Positions 17,109-24,198 of a DNA stretch of 35,102 nt are shown here, piece after piece. Position 1 is the stretch's first letter. Each line of letters begins with the position of its first letter. Source of the stretch: Sulfurovum sp. (lineage in GTDB: Bacteria; Campylobacterota; Campylobacteria; Campylobacterales; Sulfurovaceae); contig DQSX01000032.1 in assembly GCA_015663065.1 (NCBI GenBank), positions 1 to 35,102 on the forward strand, read 5' to 3'. Position numbers and translations under genes: made by a program. The notes beneath the pieces are model-generated. The model was not told the DNA's origin and ran no database searches. It saw nothing but the letters and a program-made list of their open reading frames with translations.

Positions 17109-18737
17109 TCAGAACAATATTTGCACAATATTCAGAATAAACATTACAATAAAACCCACTTTATAGACCATCATTTCATTTCTTTCAATGAACGAGAGAT
17201 TTTTATCGAAGTACGGTTTTACTCTCTGTGGATTATTTATTTCGTAGAGCATTTCGGAGTAGTTATGGTAGCGTTTGTCTGTATTGGTCTCAATAGCACG
17301 TAAAATGACACTCTCAAACCAGTCAGGTATTTTGGCATTCATTTTTGTCGGATGTATAGGTGTTTTTTCAAAAGAGGGATTTTGAAAAGGTTCTATCTCC
17401 CCAAAAGGAAATTTTTGGGTCAAAGCTTCATAGAGCGTCACACCTATGGCATACACTTCTGTCTGTTCGCTAATAGGTGCCTGTTCAAAACGCTCCGGTG
17501 CCAAATAGGATGGGGTACCCGCCCTTGACACATTGGTATACGCTTCTGTAATGGAACCAAAATCAACCATTTTAAATACAAACTTCTCTTTGCGTTTTGT
17601 CACAATGATATTTTCAGGTTTTATGTCACCGTGTACAAGGTCAAGTTTGCTCAGGAACTGTGACATATTAAGCAGAAACTGTGCCAACGCTATAGACATA
17701 TCGACCGTAATCGGCTTTTTAGCCACAAACTCTTTCAACGATACTCCATCGACATAAGACATGATGTAGTAACGGTGTGTACGCTTTTTGGGAATGACTG
17801 CTTTTGGGAAAAAACCTGCTTTGAGCCGTTTTGCCATCCAGACTTCTTTGACAAAAAAGTCTAAGATACTTTCATCTTCTATGGCTTCAGCAGGGGAAAA
17901 CTTAATAACATACTGTACTCCTTTGTTCACAGCAAGCCAGGTACGGTTGTTTTGGATCAGAGCCTTAACAAGTTTATAACCATCTATGACATCCCCCACT
18001 TTATACTTCTCTTCTATGATCAGATCGGACTGTTTAAGCTGCAGTCTGGGGTCAAGTTCTTTGATCTCCAGAACCACTGCAGTGGTATCATCGGGTAGTT
18101 TGTCATCATACGCTTTAGAAGCTTTTTTCACTAAAAAAGAGGCTCCCATATGTAGTCCCTCTGCCAGAACCTTTTCTGACAGTACCGTATAGAGACCGTC
18201 AGAACAGAGCAGTATCTGGTCTTTTGCCTGAAGATTGTTCTCAAAGTAGTACGGGTCTACAGTTGTTTCAAGGCCTATGGCAGCGGTCAGTACACCTTCC
18301 ATGCCCTCTTCTTCCATTGCATGATCATAAGAGAGTTGTGTAAAGCCTTCCTTTCTTTTTAAATAGATACGGCTGTCTCCCACATTGGCACCATAGAGTC
18401 TGTCACCTTCTATGACCACCAGCGTCATGGTTGTTACCAACTCTTCACGTTCATACTCTTCCATAGACTCAAGGTAAAGCACCCTGTTGATGTTTTCAAT
18501 GAAGTGTTTGATGGATTTTTCCATACTCCAGGACCTGGGTCTGTTCTTTAAAGAGTGCACCAAAAAATGGGAGACACGTTTTGCAGCTTCAGCACCCTGC
18601 ATAGCAGAGCCCACACCGTCGCAAACTACTGCCACAGTAATGTTCTCCAGGACTTTGACTTCAAAAAAATCATCTCCTTTGAGCTGTGTACCTTTTGCTA
18701 AAGTAAATCCTGATGTATCTATGGTTTGTTTGGACAT
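17109..18737 (-). CDS. PP2C phosphatase / Ser-Thr protein kinase fusion with C-terminal membrane anchor
   Basis: 542 aa in three parts. Residues 1-225 are a PP2C phosphatase: VVCDGVG (38-44), GANVGDSRIYL (116-126), LCSDGLY (177-183), PDDTTAVVLEI (215-225) carry the metal-binding Asp residues. Residues 250-510 are a Hanks-type kinase: VIKF with Lys279, catalytic HGDIKPEN (369-376), VDFG with Asp392, GTPSYLAPERF (407-417). The HRD motif reads HGD, and the glycine-rich loop (LVKALIQNNRTWLAV) lacks its glycines. A transmembrane helix ends the protein (VGFIVMFILNIVQILF), leaving both domains in the cytoplasm. The same fusion accompanies assimilatory nitrate genes in Pseudomonas, as I recall (PA1782 with nasA and nirBD). 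Its substrate is unknown; the nitrate transporter is a candidate. It appears to share the nitrogen palindrome of its neighbours. Confidence 0.9.
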   Translation of the reverse strand: MSKQTIDTSGFTLAKGTQLKGDDFFEVKVLENITVAVVCDGVGSAMQGAEAAKRVSHFLVHSLKNRPRSWSMEKSIKHFIENINRVLYLESMEEYEREELVTTMTLVVIEGDRLYGANVGDSRIYLKRKEGFTQLSYDHAMEEEGMEGVLTAAIGLETTVDPYYFENNLQAKDQILLCSDGLYTVLSEKVLAEGLHMGASFLVKKASKAYDDKLPDDTTAVVLEIKELDPRLQLKQSDLIIEEKYKVGDVIDGYKLVKALIQNNRTWLAVNKGVQYVIKFSPAEAIEDESILDFFVKEVWMAKRLKAGFFPKAVIPKKRTHRYYIMSYVDGVSLKEFVAKKPITVDMSIALAQFLLNMSQFLSKLDLVHGDIKPENIIVTKRKEKFVFKMVDFGSITEAYTNVSRAGTPSYLAPERFEQAPISEQTEVYAIGVTLYEALTQKFPFGEIEPFQNPSFEKTPIHPTKMNAKIPDWFESVILRAIETNTDKRYHNYSEMLYEINNPQRVKPYFDKNLSFIERNEMMVYKVGFIVMFILNIVQILF

Positions 18738-18767
18738 GTGCTGCCTTATGGTTTTGTCTATAGAACG

Positions 18768-18821
18768 ATTATACCATTCTATGACATATTTTTTTGTATT
18801 TCTTTGATTAAAATATGTTCA
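18768..18821 (-). promoter_or_regulatory. Kinase/phosphatase promoter with imperfect nitrogen palindrome
   Basis: Read on the reverse strand, TGAACA-N5-TAATCA (18821 to 18805) has one perfect and one 4/6 half-site. Its first base is 48 bp upstream of a perfect TATAAT (18773 to 18768). That spacing is the same at narK, nirA and amtB. The expected transcript start near 18761 leaves a leader of about 24 bases. No good -35 is seen. Confidence 0.6.
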
Positions 18822-18902
18822 GTTGGACTATAAATAATTTTGATGACAATTCCGTGACATTTCTATGTTACACTGTTTACATAACTTTTCTAGGGGATCT
18901 TC

Positions 18903-19121
18903 ATGACGGTATATAAAGTGATCTATTTGAACCACTATGGTGAACAAGTTGCAGAGTTTGGTTATTATAAAGATAAACTTGATGCTGAAAAAAGAGTATT
19001 TGACGTAAAATTAAAAGCATCTCAAAACGGGAAAGTGGAAATTCAAGATGTTTTTGTACATGAAAGTTCTTATGAGACAAACGAAGACAAGGTCGTGAAC
19101 GATGTCTATGGCTTTAAATAA
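18903..19121 (+). CDS. Small protein of unknown function in the nitrate cluster
   Basis: 72 aa. I do not recognise the family. The sequence reads as strand-helix-strand: MTVYKVIYLNHYGEQVAEFG, then a charged helix (KDKLDAEKRVFDVKLKASQ), then KVEIQDVFVHES, and an acidic tail. There is no signal peptide, membrane helix or cysteine. A real gene is supported by the AGGGGATC ribosome binding site before the ATG, sensible amino-acid composition and lack of a longer competing frame. It lies between the kinase/phosphatase gene and narK, both on the opposite strand, and shares its upstream region with the kinase promoter. A role in nitrate assimilation is suggested only by position. A possible -10 is TACACT at 18869-18874. 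Confidence 0.65.
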   Translation: MTVYKVIYLNHYGEQVAEFGYYKDKLDAEKRVFDVKLKASQNGKVEIQDVFVHESSYETNEDKVVNDVYGFK

Positions 19122-19147
19122 CATAAAGGAGAAAGCCTTTATGCAGA

Positions 19148-20428
19148 TCAGATCATTCCTCCGGCACTTGCTCCCCATGTTGTTCTCCATCGTGTCTTCA
19201 CAAAGCTGAGTCCTGCGATCGCCACAAGTACCACTGCTGCAAAGATAAGAAAACCGATCATGTAGCCGTCAAAAGCACCTTTTGACCAACCTAAGGTTTT
19301 AATCAGCGCTGTACCGCCGAGACCACCTGCAGCCCCGACAATCCCTGTCATAATACCGATATCTTTACCAAAACGCTGCGGTACCAGTTGAAAGACCGAA
19401 CCGTTTGCCATACCCAAACTTGCCATAATGAGAAAAAGTACTGCAATAGCAACAAAAAATGGTAGTTTTGCTATTGCCAGCAGTGTCACAAGTGCAGCAA
19501 CTGCTCCGTAGAAAAAGTAAAGTGCTTTAACGCCACCTATTTTATCGGCGATGCTTCCCCCTACAGGTCTGAGTACAGCTCCCGCAAAGATGGTCAGGGC
19601 ACCAAAGTACCCGGCGATGACTTTTACGTTAGGTTCAGAAAAGACATCCAGCCCAAAAGCTGACATATCTGCCTGGTAAGTATTCATCAAATAGACTTTC
19701 ATATACCCTGCAAATCCTACAAAACCACCAAATGAGATGGCATAAAAAAGATTGAACCACCAAGTATCTTTGTCTTTGAGTAATTTTCCATAATCTTTTA
19801 GTTTTTTAGGTCTTACTTTATAGACAGACTCCGGAGCATTTTTCGCGATGAATGCATAGGCAATAAATACTACGATCGCCATAATGGCACCAACTAAAAA
19901 TACAGACTCCCAACCCCATTTTTCAGCGATCTTAGGCGCAAAAAGGAAATCGATAACCACACCGATATTACCAGCCCCCGCAATACCAAGTACGACTCCC
20001 TGAAGTTTTGGCGGGTACCACTGTCCTGCCTGTGGCAGCGCCACAGCAAAAGAGGCACCGGCAAAACCAAGTCCCAATGCAACAAGAAGTAAAGCATTAT
20101 AGGTAATGCTCTCCCCCATGAAGTATGCGGTTAAAAGTGCTACTATCACCACTGACTGTGCCATCAGTGCTGTTGCTTTTGCACCCAGTTTGTCTACACC
20201 AAAACCAAGCAGTATCCTTAAAAATGCTCCGGACAAGATAGGAAGAGAAAGCAAAGTCGCTTTTTCACCTGCTGTCATGATGTACCCTGTTACTGCCAAG
20301 GCTTCTGCGATCTCAGTAGAGAGTGGACCCAACATCGTCCATACCATAAAACTCATATCGAAATATAAAAATGCCATAAATAAGGTAGGTGCATGTCCCT
20401 GTCCTTTTAATGCTTTAAATCCTGCCAT
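19148..20428 (-). CDS. narK: Nitrate/nitrite transporter, MFS family (NarK/NasA type)
   Basis: 426 aa with about 12 predicted transmembrane helices. Nitrate/nitrite porter features are visible: FMAFLYFDMSFMVWTMLGPL in helix 1, RILLGFGVDKLGAK after helix 2, GAGNIGVVIDFLFAPK (nitrate signature 1) and GIVGAAGGLGG (signature 2), with GMANGSVFQLVPQRFGKDIG between. It would bring nitrate into the cytoplasm. Its partners are on the other side of a shared 233-bp promoter region: nirA, the quinol-linked iron-sulfur fusion and nasA. These point to assimilation rather than respiration. A strong ribosome binding site (TAAGGAG) precedes the ATG. Confidence 0.93.
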   Translation of the reverse strand: MAGFKALKGQGHAPTLFMAFLYFDMSFMVWTMLGPLSTEIAEALAVTGYIMTAGEKATLLSLPILSGAFLRILLGFGVDKLGAKATALMAQSVVIVALLTAYFMGESITYNALLLVALGLGFAGASFAVALPQAGQWYPPKLQGVVLGIAGAGNIGVVIDFLFAPKIAEKWGWESVFLVGAIMAIVVFIAYAFIAKNAPESVYKVRPKKLKDYGKLLKDKDTWWFNLFYAISFGGFVGFAGYMKVYLMNTYQADMSAFGLDVFSEPNVKVIAGYFGALTIFAGAVLRPVGGSIADKIGGVKALYFFYGAVAALVTLLAIAKLPFFVAIAVLFLIMASLGMANGSVFQLVPQRFGKDIGIMTGIVGAAGGLGGTALIKTLGWSKGAFDGYMIGFLIFAAVVLVAIAGLSFVKTRWRTTWGASAGGMI

Positions 20429-20458
20429 TGTATCTCCTTAAGATAATTTATTTAAGGA

Positions 20459-20512
20459 AGTATATAATATTATTAAGCCACACAAAACTTTTTATTGATT
20501 AATTTTTAATCA
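20459..20512 (-). promoter_or_regulatory. narK promoter with exact nitrogen palindrome
   Basis: ATTGATTA-N5-TAATCAAT (20494-20514) is a perfect 8-bp-arm palindrome containing the TGATTA-N5-TAATCA core at 20496-20512. On the reverse strand the core starts at 20512, exactly 48 bp before TATACT (20464 to 20459), a good -10. The predicted leader is about 24 bases. The centre would lie near -52, a usual position for an activator upstream of RNA polymerase. Confidence 0.72.
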
Positions 20513-20574
20513 ATCATACATTGTCCTTATTCCCTTGCCTTGTATCTATATTCCATTAAAAATAAATTTTGCAT

Positions 20575-20628
20575 TGATTAAATTTTAATCATACTGTTTC
20601 TATTTTAACGTCTTCTTCCTGCTATAAT
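20575..20628 (+). promoter_or_regulatory. nirA operon promoter with exact nitrogen palindrome
   Basis: TGATTA-N5-TAATCA at 20575-20591 is followed, 48 bp from first base to first base, by a perfect TATAAT at 20623-20628. No -35 is recognisable in the expected place, consistent with activator dependence or the weak -35 habit of this phylum. Together with the narK site, each arm of the divergent region has its own operator at the same distance. Confidence 0.72.
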
Positions 20629-20661
20629 AAAAACAACAATATATACGAAAAGAGAAAGTCA

Positions 20662-22581
20662 ATGGAAGCATTACAAAAAGCACGTGAAGCAAGATCTAAA
20701 AAAGTTAATAAAGTAGAAGCAACCAAAGCACTCAAATCCCCTATGGATGTCTATGAAAGACTTGAAGAGATCGCAGCAGCAGGGTATGAAAACTTAAGTA
20801 AAGAAGATTCGGCCTACTTTTTAAAATGTTTTGGACTTTTTGACAAAGGTGAGTACTTCATGCTAAGAGTACGTGTACCTGCCGGACAGCTTAGCAATGA
20901 CGAAGCCATCCGCATCGCAGAAGTAGCTAAAAAGTATGGTGATGACTACATCGATATCTCCACACGTATGCAGATCGTTCTGCGATATATCAAGATAGAG
21001 AACATAGCCACTGTCCTGAAAGAACTCAAGGAAGTGGGTCTAACGACCTTTCAAACCGGTGCAGACAATACAAGAAATACAGTATCTGACCCACTGGATG
21101 GTTTGGCTTACGACAATATCATTGAGACCAAACCTCTCATTGATACACTTGAAAACACTTTTATAGAAAATCCAGAATGGATCTCTACACTTCCCCGAAA
21201 ATTCAACATAGGTATATTGGGTTCTCTTTCAAACTCCTGCAATATCTTTGGACATGACTGCTGTTTTGTACTGGCACAAAAAGAGGGTATTTTTGGTTTT
21301 AACATTTTCCTTGGGGCACGTGTGGGTGTGCAGGCAAAAGATGCCAACCTCTTTGTCACAACAAATGAAATACCTGCCTTTTACACTGCGTTACTGAATG
21401 TCTATAAAACCTACGGGTACAGAGACAACCGAAACAAGAACCGTCTACACTTTTTACTCACAGACGTAGGCATACCCACTTTTGTAGAAGCAGTAAAGAA
21501 AGAGGCAGGATTAGACTTTGCAGATGCCGGAGTAACCATGGTTCAGTCACAGAACATTGCCCTTGGAGCTAACAAAGTCCTGCTGAAAGACGGTACTTTT
21601 GCCTACAAGATCATTGTACCCTCAGGGATCTTTTCAGGGACGGATCTTATCGCATCTGCAAACACAGCAAAAACATTCGGTTCGGGGGACATTAGACTCA
21701 CTTACGACCAGAACCTCTACCTCATCAATGTACCTTCTGAACAACTCTCTGCACTTGAAGAGAGTGCACTGGTAAAGAAATATGCCCAGTATCATAACCT
21801 CTATTTTCAGGATATGATCGCCTGTGCAGGTACCAAAACCTGTTCTTTTGCTGTCATTCCCAATAAATCCGATGCCATTGAGATGGCACACTTCCTCAAC
21901 TCTGAAGTACCTTTGAACAATGCCGTTATTCGTATGAACTGGTCAGCCTGTCCTAAAGGCTGCGGTATCCACGGCATTGCCGACATTGGATTTGAGGGGT
22001 GTAAAGCCAAAGATGCTGAGGGAAAACGTGTGGACGGTGTGCATATTTTTGTGGGTGGCAAGATCACCCGTGAAGCCAAAGAGGCACATACCCTGCACAA
22101 ATCACTTCCTATCACAGAAGCGAAACATCATGTGAAATATCTGCTGAAAACCTACGCTGACAACAAAGAGAGAGCAGAAACCTATGAAGCATTTGATGAC
22201 AGATTTTTAAGCCGAAATTACAGTTTTCAGGCACTGGGTTTTTTCACAAAGATCAACTACATTTTAAATGACAAACTGAATCTCAACATTCCGTTTGAGC
22301 TTGAGAAAGAACCGACGACCTCCAAAAGAGAAGCGTATGAACTTTTTGCCTTTGGACTCAAGCTCTTTAAACTGCTTAGCGGTGAAAAACGTTTTGAATC
22401 TGTAGACGGACTGCTTCCTACCCTTGTAAAACCAAGAAAGATCACACGTGATGAAATTTCCAGGATCAATCCAAAAGTACCTCTAAAATTATCTGAAATC
22501 ATATATAATATGACCCATGAGAACAAAAATGAAAGAGCACAGGTATTTTCAGAATTGCTAGTGGCTTTAAAAGAAGTATAA
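20662..22581 (+). CDS. nirA: Assimilatory nitrite reductase (sirohaem/4Fe-4S, ferredoxin type)
   Basis: 639 aa. It reduces nitrite to ammonium by six electrons on a sirohaem coupled to a 4Fe-4S cluster. The cluster ligands are visible as Cys388-x5-Cys394 (ACAGTKTCSF) and Cys430-x3-Cys434 (SACPKGCG). Arginines for the substrate and sirohaem are in DISTRMQIVLRYI (98-110) and NTRNTVSDPLDG (136-147). The duplicated ferredoxin-like half domains typical of the family are present (LRVRVPAGQLSNDE and FAYKIIVPSGIFSGTD). It is longer than the usual 510-590 aa; the extra part is a helical C-terminus of about 90 residues with no motif I know. A sulfite reductase is possible in principle, but the operon with nasA and narK argues for nitrite. 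It starts the operon, one base ahead of the next ATG. Confidence 0.9.
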   Translation: MEALQKAREARSKKVNKVEATKALKSPMDVYERLEEIAAAGYENLSKEDSAYFLKCFGLFDKGEYFMLRVRVPAGQLSNDEAIRIAEVAKKYGDDYIDISTRMQIVLRYIKIENIATVLKELKEVGLTTFQTGADNTRNTVSDPLDGLAYDNIIETKPLIDTLENTFIENPEWISTLPRKFNIGILGSLSNSCNIFGHDCCFVLAQKEGIFGFNIFLGARVGVQAKDANLFVTTNEIPAFYTALLNVYKTYGYRDNRNKNRLHFLLTDVGIPTFVEAVKKEAGLDFADAGVTMVQSQNIALGANKVLLKDGTFAYKIIVPSGIFSGTDLIASANTAKTFGSGDIRLTYDQNLYLINVPSEQLSALEESALVKKYAQYHNLYFQDMIACAGTKTCSFAVIPNKSDAIEMAHFLNSEVPLNNAVIRMNWSACPKGCGIHGIADIGFEGCKAKDAEGKRVDGVHIFVGGKITREAKEAHTLHKSLPITEAKHHVKYLLKTYADNKERAETYEAFDDRFLSRNYSFQALGFFTKINYILNDKLNLNIPFELEKEPTTSKREAYELFAFGLKLFKLLSGEKRFESVDGLLPTLVKPRKITRDEISRINPKVPLKLSEIIYNMTHENKNERAQVFSELLVALKEV

Positions 22582-22582
22582 G

Positions 22583-24190
22583 ATGACAATAGAACCTTTA
22601 AGCAAACATACTCCTCTGGAGAGTTTCATCAAGCACAAAAATGAGACCGGTATGCAGTGTGGTAATTACAGCATTGACATTCCTGAACTGAAAGAGGGAG
22701 AGCAGTATCGTTTTCACTTCGATGCCACTGCCTGTGTAGGCTGCCACTGTTGTGAAGTCGCCTGTAATGAGCAGAATGCAAACCCTGACGACATCAAATG
22801 GCGACGAGTAGGCGAGATGGAGATGGGAGAATTCCCTGACACCCTGCAACTCTTCAACTCTATGAGCTGTAACCACTGTATAGACCCGGAGTGTCTTAAA
22901 GGCTGTCCTACAGAGTCATACATTAAGCTAGACAACGGCATCGTCTGGCATGACGATCCAAGCTGTATCGGTTGTCAGTACTGTACCTGGAACTGTCCTT
23001 ATGAAGTGCCTACGTTCAATCCTGACCGAGGCATTGTGACCAAGTGTCATATGTGTGTAGACAAACTTGAAGCAGGTCAGACTCCTGCCTGTGTACAAGC
23101 CTGTCCTGGCGGTGCCATAGAGATAGAAAGCGTCAACATAGAGCAGTGGCTTGCAGAAGATATGGAAAAAGAGGGTGTTGCGCCACATCTTCCAAGCATC
23201 GACATTACCAAACCCACTACGCGATATACACTACCTGAGATCAAAGAGGGAGAAGAGATACGTCCTGCGGATGAACACCTTTTAAAACCAGCACACACTG
23301 AGTTGCCTCTTGTCTTTATGACTGTACTGACACAAGTCTCACTAGGTGCATTTTTTGCCCTCTTTTTAGGGCAACTCCTGTACTCTTTAGGATTTAATCT
23401 ACCTGAACCAAATCTGACTATGGCTATTTTAGCCTTTTTACCTGCTGCCATCGGTCTGCCACTCTCAGCCCTGCACCTTGGACGCCCCATTAAAGCTATG
23501 TCTGCCATGAAGAACTGGAGAAGCTCCTGGCTCTCAAGAGAAGCCATTGCTTTAGGTGCCTACACAGGTCTTGCTACCCTGGTAGCAGCACTCTACTTTT
23601 TTAAGCTCAACGGCTTTGCACTGCTCTTTGTGGAAGCAGTGACGTTAAGCATTGGTATATTCGGCATTTATGCCCAGTCCATGATCTACCGTATTAAGGC
23701 ACGTCCTGCATGGAACAGAAAATCAACCACTAAAAGATTTTTTGGTTCAGGCTATGTAGGCTTTTTACTCATCGCCATGGTCCTACTCATTTCCAATGGT
23801 TCTCAGGGTGCCATTGTCCTCTTGGCAGTGACCCTTCTCACAGGAATGGGACAGGTTCTAGTGATCTTTGAAGAAGTCATGTTCTACCGTCATTTAGACA
23901 AAGAAGATCCACTCTACTACCAATACAACAGAACAAGGATCCTGCTTCAGGAGCATTTTCCAAAAGTCAAAAAGTTCAGGGTTTACTCTTTGGCACTGTT
24001 TGCTTTGACACTGCCACTCTTCGCCATACTCTTCACGGCTAGTGGATTGGCCAACCTTGCAATCGTAACTTTGACTGTAGCAACTGTAGGTGCGTTTATC
24101 TCTGAACTGGCAGGACGCTACCTCTTCTACAGAACCGTAGTACCGTTAGGACTGGCTGGGAATTTCTTTGCCGGTAATCAGAGACATTAG
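22583..24190 (+). CDS. Fused DmsB-type 4Fe-4S protein and DmsC-type quinol-oxidising membrane anchor
   Basis: 535 aa joining two usually separate subunits. Residues 1-220 are a four-cluster ferredoxin domain: Cys51/54/57/61, Cys96/99/104/108, Cys128/131/134/138 and Cys155/158/170/174. Residues 240-535 are a DmsC-like membrane domain with about eight helices and the family motif SAMKNWRSSWLSREAIALGA. DmsC-type anchors oxidise menaquinol and the ferredoxin part passes electrons to a molybdopterin enzyme. The next gene, eight bases on, is the nitrate reductase, so this fusion probably supplies it from the quinone pool. No Tat signal is present, so the iron-sulfur part should face the cytoplasm, as an assimilatory enzyme requires. 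Nitrite reductase might draw on the same source. Confidence 0.85.
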   Translation: MTIEPLSKHTPLESFIKHKNETGMQCGNYSIDIPELKEGEQYRFHFDATACVGCHCCEVACNEQNANPDDIKWRRVGEMEMGEFPDTLQLFNSMSCNHCIDPECLKGCPTESYIKLDNGIVWHDDPSCIGCQYCTWNCPYEVPTFNPDRGIVTKCHMCVDKLEAGQTPACVQACPGGAIEIESVNIEQWLAEDMEKEGVAPHLPSIDITKPTTRYTLPEIKEGEEIRPADEHLLKPAHTELPLVFMTVLTQVSLGAFFALFLGQLLYSLGFNLPEPNLTMAILAFLPAAIGLPLSALHLGRPIKAMSAMKNWRSSWLSREAIALGAYTGLATLVAALYFFKLNGFALLFVEAVTLSIGIFGIYAQSMIYRIKARPAWNRKSTTKRFFGSGYVGFLLIAMVLLISNGSQGAIVLLAVTLLTGMGQVLVIFEEVMFYRHLDKEDPLYYQYNRTRILLQEHFPKVKKFRVYSLALFALTLPLFAILFTASGLANLAIVTLTVATVGAFISELAGRYLFYRTVVPLGLAGNFFAGNQRH

Positions 24191-24198
24191 GAAATAAA

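Noticed and set aside
20494-20514. The narK palindrome as an FNR/CRP box (TTGAT-N4-ATCAA).
   Set aside because: The TTGAT and ATCAA halves are separated by more than four bases, and the copies at nirA, amtB and amtB2 conserve TGATTA-N5-TAATCA rather than the FNR spacing.
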